A stretch of DNA of 64,000 nt from JABDMH01 sp965222645 (GTDB taxonomy: Bacteria; Bacteroidota; Bacteroidia; Chitinophagales; Saprospiraceae). This document shows, piece by piece, positions 25,240 to 34,470 of the stretch (position 1 is the first letter of the stretch; each line of letters starts with the position of its first letter). A program made the position numbers and the translations under genes. The DNA lies in assembly GCA_965222645.1 (NCBI GenBank), contig OZ244968.1, forward strand, positions 5,766,001 to 5,830,000, given 5' to 3'. Under the pieces are notes generated by a model that did not search any database, was not told the DNA's origin, and saw only the letters and a list, made by a program, of their open reading frames with translations.

Positions 25240-26181
25240 ATGCGTTATTTATTCCTTATTTGTTTCTGTTTTATTTTTGGGGGCATTGTAGAATGCCAAC
25301 AGATCTCCAAAGAGGATCTCGTCTTTCTTACACCGGAGTGGAAAGGAGAGCGATTTGAAGATGGTCGTCCGAAGGTAAGCGATGATATACTGGAGAGAAT
25401 GAAGCTTGTGACCCTGGAGGAGGCATGGGCGGTGCTCAGAAATAATGGATATAATCACCAATACGAAGATGGGTGGATGGTAATCAATGAGCAAAATGTG
25501 CTGGTCGGTCGGGCCATGACAGCAACGTTTATGCCAGGACGGCCGGATATACACCGGGTCATCGATGAGAAGGGGCATACAAAAGACGGTAGAATTAAAT
25601 CTCAGAATTCATGGCCGGTAGATATGTTGGTCAAAGGTGATGTTTATGTCGCAGACCAGTTTGGTGCGCATGTCGATGGGCCAACCATTGGGGATAATGT
25701 CGGGAATGCCATCTACGCTAACTCAGAAAATGGAATTGTTTACAACGGTGCCATCAGGGATATCAATGGTCTTAAGGAACTGGAGGGATTTACAGCGTTT
25801 GTGAGAAGTTATCATCCTTCTCACCATTTGAATAAACCGGATAACCGTCTTAATACCACCCTGGTGGGATTAAATACCCCGACGAGAATAGGGAATGCCA
25901 CAGTCATGTCCGGTGATGTAGTTCTAGGTCGAGATGGTGGGGTAATATTCATTCCTCCACATTTGGCTGAGAAGGTAGTGACTACATCTGAAGTAGTGAG
26001 ACTCAGAGATATGTTTGGTCATACCCGCCTGCGGGAAAAAAAGTATACTGCAGGCCAGATTGACAGCCGCTGGAGTGACGAGATCGAAAAAGATTTCTCA
26101 GCCTGGCTAAATGCACATATTGATGATCTTCCTGTACCGAAAGAACAAATTGAAAAACTATTAAAATCAAGGACATGGTAA
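25240..26181 (+). CDS. RraA-like family protein with signal peptide
   Basis: 313 residues with an N-terminal signal peptide (YLFLICFCFIFGGIVECQ), unlike the cytosolic RraA. The RraA/HMG-aldolase-like fold signature appears in GDVYVADQFGAHVDGPTIGD, then NGIVYNGAIRDINGL (about 165-180), followed by GDVVLGRDGGVIFIPPHLA. Family members include oxaloacetate/4-hydroxy-4-methyl-2-oxoglutarate aldolases. It overlaps the next gene (enolase superfamily) by 7 bases, so the pair likely acts on the same sugar-acid pathway: a dehydratase product could be cleaved by an aldolase. That both carry export signals is unusual. Substrate unknown. Confidence 0.85.
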   Translation: MRYLFLICFCFIFGGIVECQQISKEDLVFLTPEWKGERFEDGRPKVSDDILERMKLVTLEEAWAVLRNNGYNHQYEDGWMVINEQNVLVGRAMTATFMPGRPDIHRVIDEKGHTKDGRIKSQNSWPVDMLVKGDVYVADQFGAHVDGPTIGDNVGNAIYANSENGIVYNGAIRDINGLKELEGFTAFVRSYHPSHHLNKPDNRLNTTLVGLNTPTRIGNATVMSGDVVLGRDGGVIFIPPHLAEKVVTTSEVVRLRDMFGHTRLREKKYTAGQIDSRWSDEIEKDFSAWLNAHIDDLPVPKEQIEKLLKSRTW

Positions 26182-27449
26182 AAAGACAGAACCGAAGATC
26201 CTTTATGCAAAAATGTGGAATTGGAGCTACTGCTCCATTGATGGTCCCATTTCAGGGTTTTGAAAATAAAATCAGGGATAGATCAAAGTTATCTAGTCCT
26301 TCCGATTTGAAAATCGTGGACATTAATTGTGCCTATATCCGCAATGGTAATGGTCTTTATGTAAAAATCGAGACAAATCAGGATATCTATGGTGTGGGAG
26401 AGGGTGTTGATGCAACAGTGGGTTCTTATCATTTGGTCAAGAGATTTGCCAGAATGATGAAAGACAAAAGCCCGTTAAATGTGCATCGTCTTTTTGAAGA
26501 TATCCGGAGAGGTGGTGTTTTTGGCGGAGCTCAATCGGGATCATATGTCGCCGCTATGTCAGCTGTCGAAGCAGCATTGTGGGATCTGGCCGGTAAAGCG
26601 CTGGACCTGCCAGTCTACCAATTATTGGGCGGAAAATTCAGAGATAAAATAAGGGTGTATTGCGACACTGCACTATATCAAAATAAGCTTCCCGGTCCTA
26701 AGGAATTTGCCGAAAATGCATTAATGGCCAAGGAAATGGGTTTTACGGCTATCAAATTTGACCTGGATCAACGAAACGATCCCAAAAAGTATGACCGGTA
26801 TAATTGGACGGCGAGTCCCGGAGAATTGCAACGTATGTATGACCAACTCGCAGCGGCCAGGGAAGCCGTGGGACCCGAGATAGATATTTGTGCCGATATG
26901 CACGGGCGATATGATACTACCACAGGTGAGCGCGTCGCCAAGATGATCGAGCCCTTGAATCTCATGTGGCTGGAGGAACCTATTCCAGCTGAAAATATTG
27001 ATGCATATAAAAAAATATCGGATTCTACAAGCACCCCAATTTGTGCTGGAGAAAATGTATATCTCGCCTACGGTTTTAGGAAAATGCTCGAAATTGGCGC
27101 TGTTGATATTATTATGCCGGATCTGCAGAAAGCGGGTGGTTTGGGAGAAGCCCAGCGCATTGCCAACCTGGCAAACTTATACTATGTGCCCTTTGCACCA
27201 CATATGGTAGCTACATTTTTGGGTGCTATGGCTTCTTGTCATGCCTGTGCCTCTGTACCCAACTTCATGGTACTCGAATGGCAGATCTATTACCATACCA
27301 ATCCTATGTTTGACGAAATCGTAATTTATGACGGAGATAAAATAGTGGACGGATTTATTCCCCTTTCTGAAAAACCTGGAATTGGAGTGGACATTAATGT
27401 GGAGGGACTGCGAAAGTATGCGACAGAGGGAATGCCGTTTTTTGAGTGA
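26175..27449 (+). CDS. Enolase-superfamily (mandelate racemase/muconate lactonizing) dehydratase, galactonate-dehydratase-like, exported
   Basis: 424 residues with a Tat-like start (RRSFMQKCGIGATAPLMV). Signature points: AVEAALWDLAGKALDLPVYQ, LLGGKFRDKIRVY, MGFTAIKFDLD, metal-ligand Asp in ICADMHGRYD, Glu in LMWLEEPIP, Glu in PICAGENVY, and catalytic His in PFAPHMVA. The pattern resembles D-galactonate/gluconate-type sugar acid dehydratases, which remove water to form 2-keto-3-deoxy acids. It overlaps the RraA-like gene. Together they may process a uronate or aldonate from polysaccharide breakdown. Confidence 0.88.
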   Translation: MVKRQNRRSFMQKCGIGATAPLMVPFQGFENKIRDRSKLSSPSDLKIVDINCAYIRNGNGLYVKIETNQDIYGVGEGVDATVGSYHLVKRFARMMKDKSPLNVHRLFEDIRRGGVFGGAQSGSYVAAMSAVEAALWDLAGKALDLPVYQLLGGKFRDKIRVYCDTALYQNKLPGPKEFAENALMAKEMGFTAIKFDLDQRNDPKKYDRYNWTASPGELQRMYDQLAAAREAVGPEIDICADMHGRYDTTTGERVAKMIEPLNLMWLEEPIPAENIDAYKKISDSTSTPICAGENVYLAYGFRKMLEIGAVDIIMPDLQKAGGLGEAQRIANLANLYYVPFAPHMVATFLGAMASCHACASVPNFMVLEWQIYYHTNPMFDEIVIYDGDKIVDGFIPLSEKPGIGVDINVEGLRKYATEGMPFFE

Positions 27450-27557
27450 CAGAGGCCATTTTACCTGAGTCGGCACAACTTCCGGTATCTTCGATTGTTG
27501 TAAAATAGAAATTGGAAATGGTATGCAATTAAAAACAACTTTTTTCGATTTCTGGTG

Positions 27558-29471
27558 ATGTTTTGTTTGAGATACATCGCGATTCTGTGTTCCTTGGGTT
27601 TTGCTACTAGTTTACTTTGTCAGTTACCGGTGGAAGGAACCGTACTGGATGCCGAAAATGATAATCCCGTTATTGGTGCCCTCGTCTATTTAGTTTCTAC
27701 ATCTATATACACAGTGACTGATGAAAGTGGAAATTTTATCATTCACCTACCCGATAACAATGTCCATGAACTGGGGGTGACTCATCTGGGATATCAATCC
27801 TATTTTGTGGCTACTTCAAAAATTCCCACTGCTTCATCGCTTGTTAAACTTCAACCCGAATTTCATGATATTGAAGTAGTTCAGGTCAAGGGCAGAGGAA
27901 ATAAGAAACGAGAAAGATATCTTAGACAATTTCAACGTGAGTTATTTGGTCAATCTGACTTTACCAAAAATTGTAAAATCGAAAACCCGGATGTCCTTTT
28001 ATTCAAAAGCAATGATGGTAATGGTTTTTCTGTGATTGCGGACGATCTCTTAAAAGTGACTAACAGGGATCTTGGTTATCATATTTTCCTCGATATTGAG
28101 CAATTTGAAAAGAAGAATATCACCACAGTTTTTGGTGTAAAACCTTTCTTCGCCAGCATGGAAGATGACAATTCGAACAATTTCAAATCCATAGAAAAGA
28201 ATCGTGAGAATGCTTACCTGGGATCTAAGCGGCATTTTTTCGATGCTTTAGTGCGGGGTACAGCCGAGAAAGATGGTTTTTTTATGAATTTGGTAGAAAT
28301 CACGAGAGAAAACAGCATAAGAATATTACGGACTGTAAGGGGGAAGGACATCGTGAGAAGAGAGGGAAAGAAGGTGATGATTACCCTGGATAATCCTGTG
28401 TCGATCCGGTATAAGGGTAAAAAGAACTGGGGCCCCCGGGATGAAAATGAGGATGTAAGTTACATTATTCCAAATCAAAAGTTGATAGACATAAGTAGTC
28501 CCGGGACCATGGGGGATAATCAATTTGTGGAGCTTGGATTTTGGAGTACGCAAGGATTATCGACCTGGCTTCCGGCAGACTATTTTCCAGATCAGACTCA
28601 ATCGCAGCAAATTGTCCTCAATGGTTTTAACGTGGATAATGCCATTATTCCGATTGGTGAGATCAAGCATGGTGGTCCTCCAAAAGATGGCATACCCGCC
28701 ATTGATCAGCCACTTTTTACTAAACCAGACCGGATCACATTTATGAAGGACATGGACCAGATCTTGGGAGTGAGTTACAAAGGTATCTCCAGGGGATATC
28801 CGATCAAGATATTGGATCGCCATGAGATTGTGAATGATCGATTTGGAGATGAGAATCTGGTGATCAGTTACTGCCCGCTCTGTAACAGTGGGATGGTCTT
28901 CAAGGGGGAGATCGAGGGTAGAAATTATACGTTCGGCGTATCGGGACTTCTCTATAACAGCGATGTCCTCATGTATGATAGACAGTCCGAATCACTGTGG
29001 TCTCAAATAAAGGGAATGGCTATAAGTGGACCTGCTGTCGGTACTGCCTTGGAATTTATTAGCGTTGATCACACAACCTGGAAAGATTGGAAAGAGAGGT
29101 ACCCGGATTCTCAGATTCTTTCCATTCCAGATCGGCATCTTCCCAGGTATCACTTACAGGCCTATGCGGATTATCGAGAATCCGATGATTTAATGTTTCC
29201 CGTGTATGAGGAGGATTCATCATTGAGAAATAAGGCATTGGTGTTGGGCATTGTGCTTAATGGCGAATCAAAGGCATATCCATTTACATTGCTGCGCAAA
29301 AGAGAAACTTTTAGTGATGAGATTGGTGGGGATAGAATTACTATCAGATTCGACCGAAAAAACAATAATGCGCGAGTGTTCGACAGTGAAGGAAATAGAA
29401 TGGTCGCTCACACGATGTATTGGTTTGCCTGGAAGGCATTTCATCCCGGGGGTAAACTAATTAAGAAATAA
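27558..29471 (+). CDS. Exported fusion: carboxypeptidase-like regulatory domain plus DUF3179
   Basis: 637 residues with a signal peptide (YIAILCSLGFATSLLCQ). Residues about 22-105 are a CarboxypepD_reg-like domain (VEGTVLDAENDNPVIGALVY ... VTHLGYQSYFVA). About 120-290 matches the region that follows this domain in other Bacteroidota envelope proteins (QRELFGQSDFTKNCKIENPD; AYLGSKRHFFDALVRG). About 360-635 is DUF3179: HGGPPKDGIPAIDQPLF, VISYCPLCNSGMVFKGEIEG, GVSGLLYNSDVLMYDR, SLWSQIKGMAISG. DUF3179 function is unknown; its CPLC cysteine pair is conserved. The domain combination is uncommon in my experience. Confidence 0.85.
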   Translation: MFCLRYIAILCSLGFATSLLCQLPVEGTVLDAENDNPVIGALVYLVSTSIYTVTDESGNFIIHLPDNNVHELGVTHLGYQSYFVATSKIPTASSLVKLQPEFHDIEVVQVKGRGNKKRERYLRQFQRELFGQSDFTKNCKIENPDVLLFKSNDGNGFSVIADDLLKVTNRDLGYHIFLDIEQFEKKNITTVFGVKPFFASMEDDNSNNFKSIEKNRENAYLGSKRHFFDALVRGTAEKDGFFMNLVEITRENSIRILRTVRGKDIVRREGKKVMITLDNPVSIRYKGKKNWGPRDENEDVSYIIPNQKLIDISSPGTMGDNQFVELGFWSTQGLSTWLPADYFPDQTQSQQIVLNGFNVDNAIIPIGEIKHGGPPKDGIPAIDQPLFTKPDRITFMKDMDQILGVSYKGISRGYPIKILDRHEIVNDRFGDENLVISYCPLCNSGMVFKGEIEGRNYTFGVSGLLYNSDVLMYDRQSESLWSQIKGMAISGPAVGTALEFISVDHTTWKDWKERYPDSQILSIPDRHLPRYHLQAYADYRESDDLMFPVYEEDSSLRNKALVLGIVLNGESKAYPFTLLRKRETFSDEIGGDRITIRFDRKNNNARVFDSEGNRMVAHTMYWFAWKAFHPGGKLIKK

Positions 29472-29499
29472 AAAAAGCTCCTTTGGCCCGCAAAGTTTA

Positions 29500-32061
29500 T
29501 TATCCTGGAATTCGCAAATGATTACCGAAAAACAGGGCATTAAAGAATAACTTATTGGTGCCATACCAACTTCCTCTGAAATTGGGGTTTTCTGCGAATA
29601 AAATGGCTCTTCCTCCTCCTACTTTACTTACGACCATAGATGCGGACGGTTTCAAAAATTCATTCAGGTTTTTTTCAGTAATAAATCCGTCGATGTGAGG
29701 ATCTTCAGGGTATCTGGCTACGGTGCTATAGGCATTCTCGCTGGGAGCGAGCCAGACGGTACTGTTTCGATAGACGGGGATTTCTTCATGATGATAGCCA
29801 AAAGCCAGTGGATGAGTAAGGTCGAGTTGTACCTTAAAGATTGCGCCGCCTACTGACTCACGTCCGAGCTCTTCCGGGAAATTTACATAGGCTCGATATT
29901 CCTTCTTTTTATTTTCTTCATCCTTTTTCTCCTCGATAAGTTTTTCTGCGACTAGATTCTTTTTTATAGCCCATTCTGAGGCCTGCCTCGTTGTAATCAA
30001 TGTATTGCCCTCATTTATCCACGATTTTATTTTCTGGATAGCAGATGAATCAAGTGAACTATATGATCCGGATACCAGCACCAATACATTGTATTTGTTC
30101 CATTTTATTTGGTTAAAATCATGTACGTCGATTTTTGTCAAAGGCATTTTTAGTTTGGTGTCAAGTGCATGCCAGACCTCCCCTGCCTCGTAAGATGATA
30201 TTCCATCTCCGATCAGCATAAGTGGTATAGGTTTTTTCATCGTCCGAAAATGCCGGCTGCCTAAATCGATTCCACTTAGACTGTAGCCAGTATTTATAGC
30301 ATACCCTTGCACGCCCAGTTTGCTGGTAATAGCGTCAATGACCTCATGTAAAGAGTCAGCATGTATTGATTGCTTTTTTACCGGAATCATCAGAGTTCCG
30401 TAATTAAAAGTTTTTTGCACTCCCGACACTTTTGCCTCGAATGGTTTAAAGGCACTGGCGACATTGATTTCCTTCTGCAACAAGTGATAAAGCAGTGCTG
30501 GAGCGTAGTAGTCATCCCAGGGAATGAGGTATGCATAATCGGATTTGGGAAGATCCTCGAGATCAATTGCTAAATCATTGTTTGAAATTTCATTGCCCAG
30601 AGATAGGGAGCCGACAATGGGGGCATAGGACATGTTGTAGAAATTGACCAGCGACCAAGCTGAAGCGTCATAAAAAACACTGTCGACATATTCGTCATAC
30701 GTTTCAAAGGCGTTCTGGATCATCCGGTACTGTGGCTGGAATGTCGGTACGACATATGAAAATCTCGACCGGAATTCCCTGCCATTGTGGGTAATATCGT
30801 TTTCCAGGCGATGAATTTTTACCTGGTGAAGCAATAAGGTCCGGATAAATGCCTTCGTCCGATTGTGATCTTTATCGTCGCCGAACACATAACCCGAAAT
30901 TCTGCTCGATTTAGCATTTTCAAGAGCTGAAGAAAAAAAATCATGTTGATAACGGTGCAATAGATCCTTGTTTTCTACTGCTGCCCTCACGGTTGCTAAA
31001 CTTGAGATGAGTTGATTTCTGATCGTAAAAGGGAATGTGATTTCTCCCATATCTGTTTTTTGCACATGACCTCTGCTACTAGCTTGCTCAAATAGCAAAC
31101 CCAATCCACCTTGTAAATCCGGATAAGAGGATCCATATCCTGGGTAGGTGCCATCAAAGACCTCCTTTGTAAAATACAGCGATCCTATGGCGTCTAAGTC
31201 CTCAGCGAAGTATCTGGCAAAAGTTTCATTTAGTGTCGTATAGTTTTCCCTTGGCATCACAGGATCTTTGGATGCATTGGCTTTCATAGGCTCGAAGAAG
31301 TATGTACTTTGGGATCCCATTTCGTGAAAATCTGTGACCACGTTGGGATACCATTGATGGTACCACTTTAACTTGCCCTGGCTTTCGGGATGGACGGCTA
31401 GCCACCAATCTCGATTGAGGTCAAACCAGTAATGATTGGTCCTGCCTCGAGGCCATGCTTCATTGTGTTCTACATCATCGGGATCGCTGACAAGGGGATC
31501 ACCTTTATACATATTCGCCCAATGGCTGTGCCGGTCGCGTCCGTCAGGATTGATGACAGGATCAATAAAGTAGACTCCATTTTCCAAATAGTTTTCAATT
31601 GCAGCACTATGTGATGCCACAAGTAAGTATGCAGTGAGCATTGCGGCTTCAGAACTGCTGGGTTCATTTCCGTGCACATTGTATCCCAGATTGACAAAAA
31701 CGGGTAAGCTGGAAAAATCTTCGTTGATCTCTGGGCTGTTTATGTTGAGATGTCGCCGCTGAATCCGATCGATATCCGCCATGTTGGCTTCGCTCGATAC
31801 TGTGAGCATTATAAGAGTTCGATGTTCGTAGGTTTCACCATAGGTCAGGATTGTGGCCTTAGGTGATTGCTCGGCTAGATACTCCATATAAGATACGATG
31901 CGGTCATGACGAGTATGATGACTCCCAATTGGATAGCCCAAAAAGGACTCAGGAGATTCGATAGTGGGATCATAAGGGCCATAACTACCAAGAAAATAGT
32001 CTTGAGCATGGATTTGGAAAGTGTATGTAAATACGAGGAAAATCAATAAGAGTTTTTTCAT
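29500..32061 (-). CDS. M14-family zinc carboxypeptidase, secreted
   Basis: 853 residues from ATG 32061 with a signal peptide (KKLLLIFLVFTYTFQIHAQ). M14 core: LGYNVHGNEPSSSEAAM (His and Glu zinc ligands, about residue 128), FIDPVINPDGRDRH, YWFDLNRDWWLAVHPES, VTDFHEMGSQSTYFFEP (His zinc ligand). The long C-terminal half has a Rossmann-like segment (PLMLIGDGISSYEAGEVWHA ... YNVLVLVSGSY) typical of the large Bacteroidota M14 peptidases that carry a GATase1-like domain. It cleaves C-terminal residues of peptides in the periplasm or outside. Single gene. Confidence 0.92.
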   Translation of the reverse strand: MKKLLLIFLVFTYTFQIHAQDYFLGSYGPYDPTIESPESFLGYPIGSHHTRHDRIVSYMEYLAEQSPKATILTYGETYEHRTLIMLTVSSEANMADIDRIQRRHLNINSPEINEDFSSLPVFVNLGYNVHGNEPSSSEAAMLTAYLLVASHSAAIENYLENGVYFIDPVINPDGRDRHSHWANMYKGDPLVSDPDDVEHNEAWPRGRTNHYWFDLNRDWWLAVHPESQGKLKWYHQWYPNVVTDFHEMGSQSTYFFEPMKANASKDPVMPRENYTTLNETFARYFAEDLDAIGSLYFTKEVFDGTYPGYGSSYPDLQGGLGLLFEQASSRGHVQKTDMGEITFPFTIRNQLISSLATVRAAVENKDLLHRYQHDFFSSALENAKSSRISGYVFGDDKDHNRTKAFIRTLLLHQVKIHRLENDITHNGREFRSRFSYVVPTFQPQYRMIQNAFETYDEYVDSVFYDASAWSLVNFYNMSYAPIVGSLSLGNEISNNDLAIDLEDLPKSDYAYLIPWDDYYAPALLYHLLQKEINVASAFKPFEAKVSGVQKTFNYGTLMIPVKKQSIHADSLHEVIDAITSKLGVQGYAINTGYSLSGIDLGSRHFRTMKKPIPLMLIGDGISSYEAGEVWHALDTKLKMPLTKIDVHDFNQIKWNKYNVLVLVSGSYSSLDSSAIQKIKSWINEGNTLITTRQASEWAIKKNLVAEKLIEEKKDEENKKKEYRAYVNFPEELGRESVGGAIFKVQLDLTHPLAFGYHHEEIPVYRNSTVWLAPSENAYSTVARYPEDPHIDGFITEKNLNEFLKPSASMVVSKVGGGRAILFAENPNFRGSWYGTNKLFFNALFFGNHLRIPG

Positions 32062-32067
32062 CTGCAA

Positions 32068-32378
32068 CTAATTGAACAGTAGATATCTTTTGACATTCGA
32101 ATGGCATTAATCTGTCTACCATTGCGCTTGATCAAAGATGTACAATATAATGAATCATCACATATTAGGATGCGAATGTTAGACATGTTGCTGGCAACTT
32201 ATTTTCGAAGTTATTCTATGTGCACGAGACTCCATGACGTCAATAAGATCACATTTGTACAGGGATATGTTCCCTTGAGAGGAATGTGAGATTGTGCCTT
32301 TCATCGCCCGGTTCGGGATCTGTGTTCAGATACCGAATAAATCATCACACTCTGAGATTATTTAAGATTGTCATTTCG
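32068..32378. other. Intergenic, nothing recognised
   Basis: It lies between the M14 peptidase start and the GtrA stop. No gene, RNA or repeat is supported. The region 32390-32400 is T rich but without a clear stem, so I do not call a terminator. Confidence 0.45.
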
Positions 32379-32789
32379 CTAAAGATCACTGATTTTTTTT
32401 TCGAAGGCGAAGCGTTTAGTATAGTAGTTGTAAAAAAACATAATACCTGTCACCAAAAGCTTGGTAATATATTGATGAGAATTTAAGAATGAGTTCTTAC
32501 TCAGTAAGTAAATTAATACAGTACTGATCCCAATGCCTAGCAGAGAAAATGTTATGGATATGAGAAAGGTAGTAGTGGCCTTTCTCTTCAGAGTGAAGAT
32601 GAATCTCTTTTGTAGAAAAAAATTGACGAGAAATCCACAGCCTGCTGAAACAATGTTGGAATACACCTTGGGAAAGCCACTATACACCAGAGAGAGATAG
32701 AGGGTATAATCTACTACCGTGGCCGTAAATGAAGTACTCGCAAATTTTACTTTAGGTAGGATAAATTTCCGTATGTCTTCCTTTGTCAT
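32379..32789 (-). CDS. GtrA-family membrane protein
   Basis: 136 residues from ATG 32789. Longer frames to 33008 would run into the divergent isomerase gene and add non-family sequence. Four membrane segments fit GtrA/DPMS1-like proteins: KFASTSFTATVVDYTLYLSL, NIVSAGCGFLVNFFLQKRFI (with the family's NF.. ..FxF pattern), TFLISITFSLLGIGISTVLI, ITKLLVTGIMFFYNYYTKRF. These proteins are implicated in moving lipid-linked sugars for surface polysaccharide decoration. Divergent from the isomerase gene; no glycosyltransferase adjacent. Confidence 0.8.
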   Translation of the reverse strand: MTKEDIRKFILPKVKFASTSFTATVVDYTLYLSLVYSGFPKVYSNIVSAGCGFLVNFFLQKRFIFTLKRKATTTFLISITFSLLGIGISTVLIYLLSKNSFLNSHQYITKLLVTGIMFFYNYYTKRFAFEKKISDL

Positions 32790-32891
32790 GATTTTTTGCG
32801 ATTGCAAGGATAATGGATTTTCTATTGAGGCCTGCTGCTCAAGTTTCTTTATTGGCACATATTTATTAACTTTTGAAAAATTTTCTAGCCG

Positions 32892-33731
32892 ATGAAAATG
32901 AAGAGAAAGGAATTCATAAAAAGTATTGCTCTTGGTTCTGTTGCTATTCCTGCATTTAAGAAAGGTGCTCATCAGAGGCCTGTTGACGGCAGTTCTCTTC
33001 GAAGCCAAATTGGCCTGGCTTCATACACTTTACGCAAATTTAGTCTCGATAGGGTGATTGAATGCATGCAGACTTTGGGCCTGGCAAATCTGGCTCTTAA
33101 GAGTATGCATATGCCATTGGAGGCTAAAAATGCAGATCTCGAGGAAATTGCCAATAAAGTGTCCAAGTCCGGATTGCGATTATACGGGGCAGGTGTGATT
33201 TCTATGAAGACTGCCGCTGAAGTGGAAAACGCCTTTCGATATGCCATTGCCACCGGGATCGAGACGATCATCGGGGTGCCAAATCACGATTTATTGGATC
33301 TCGTCAATGAAAAGGTGATCGAGACTAATGTCAAAGTCGCGATACACAATCACGGTCCCGGTGATGACCTTTATCCGATTCCATCCGTCATCATGAGGAA
33401 GATCCGGCATCTCGATAAACGTGTCGGCATATGTCATGATATCGGTCACACAATCCGCTTCGGCAAAGATCATCTCGAGGAAACACGTGCCTGTGAAGAC
33501 CGTCTTTACGACGTACATCTCAAAGACGTAAATGAGGCCTCTGCCGATGGGCACAGTGTAGAAATCGGTAGGGGGATAATCGATATCCCGGCTTTTATTG
33601 AGCTACTGGAGGAAAATGAATACCAGGGCGTACTGGGACTGGAATATGAGAAAGATGAAGACGATCCATTTTCCGGACTGGCAGAATCGGTTGGCTACAC
33701 CAGAGGTATCATCGATATGCTGAGTAGATAG
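32892..33731 (+). CDS. Sugar phosphate isomerase/epimerase-like TIM-barrel protein, exported
   Basis: 279 residues; ATGs at 32892 and 32898. The N-terminus KRKEFIKSIALGSVAIPAF is signal-like. The xylose-isomerase-like barrel is seen in SQIGLASYTLRKFSLDRVIE, NVKVAIHNHGPGDDLYPIPS (His metal ligands), VGICHDIGHTIRFGKD, YDVHLKDVNEASADGH (His/Asp) and GIIDIPAFIELLEENEYQGV then LGLEYE (Glu). Members isomerise or epimerise sugars using a divalent metal. The exported form fits the other exported sugar enzymes in this window. Substrate unknown. Confidence 0.88.
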   Translation: MKMKRKEFIKSIALGSVAIPAFKKGAHQRPVDGSSLRSQIGLASYTLRKFSLDRVIECMQTLGLANLALKSMHMPLEAKNADLEEIANKVSKSGLRLYGAGVISMKTAAEVENAFRYAIATGIETIIGVPNHDLLDLVNEKVIETNVKVAIHNHGPGDDLYPIPSVIMRKIRHLDKRVGICHDIGHTIRFGKDHLEETRACEDRLYDVHLKDVNEASADGHSVEIGRGIIDIPAFIELLEENEYQGVLGLEYEKDEDDPFSGLAESVGYTRGIIDMLSR

Positions 33732-33781
33732 TCTGGTCTTCTTATCATTTGCCCCAGGTCCTTACCACCAGTATGTGAACT

Positions 33782-34270
33782 CTAGTTATGATAGGCGGTA
33801 TTATGGGCCAGATCTCCGCCACATTTTGAGCATTTCCCGGCGCTCCCAGCACCTCCATCACAACCAGCAGGACAGGTATAGTGCCAAACTCCAGCAGCAT
33901 TTTGAGCTGGTTCTGGAGTCGTCTGAATCGACTGACCCGGAGCGGGTAAGACCGATGTAGAAGGACTATTTGCTGCACTGGGCTGATTGTGATACGCTTG
34001 ATTGTGCGTATACTCAGAACCACAGACCGGGCATGTTCCTGCACTTGCTCCGCCTGATCCCTCACAATTGTTTGGGCAGATGTAATGATGAACTCCACTC
34101 GTGCTCACTGCAGCAGGCGTGGAAGAGGCTGGTGGTGCGACTGTACCGGGCGGAATCTCTCTCAGCGACGAACGAGCATCGTCCCTCACAGAATCTTTAT
34201 CAGCAGAATTGCAAGCTGCCAGGGTCCCAAGGACTAGTAGAATGACTAATATCCAGGTCGAATTTTTCAT
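33782..34270 (-). CDS. Lipoprotein with two metal-ribbon (heavy-metal-binding-type) repeats
   Basis: 162 residues with a lipoprotein signal (ILVILLVLGTLAAC, Cys20), a proline/serine-rich linker and two copies of one module. Copy 1 is VHHYICPNNCEGSGGASAG then TCPVCGSEYTHNQAYHN (about 60-95). Copy 2 is VWHYTCPAGCDGGAGSAGK then CSKCGGDLAHNTAYHN (about 127-162). Each has CPxxC...CxxCG plus histidines, a pattern like the heavy-metal-binding domain (YTCPMHP...CPKCGM) of metal efflux proteins. It likely binds a metal at the cell surface or periplasm. Stands alone, convergent with the isomerase gene. Confidence 0.8.
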   Translation of the reverse strand: MKNSTWILVILLVLGTLAACNSADKDSVRDDARSSLREIPPGTVAPPASSTPAAVSTSGVHHYICPNNCEGSGGASAGTCPVCGSEYTHNQAYHNQPSAANSPSTSVLPAPGQSIQTTPEPAQNAAGVWHYTCPAGCDGGAGSAGKCSKCGGDLAHNTAYHN

Positions 34271-34470
34271 TATTTCATTATTTATCCCTGCTATAACGCA
34301 GAGAGGCAGTGCAAAGGTACGTTTTCAACCTTGAATCGTGAGATCATGAGGGCATTAATATTTCATCAGATCTAAGAGCAAGCCGATTTTGAGCCTAGAT
34401 AGATTTGAAGTTGCATACTAAAAGTAGGTTGGAACGGGTTTTGAGACTAGACCTTCAACAACTGTTTCCA

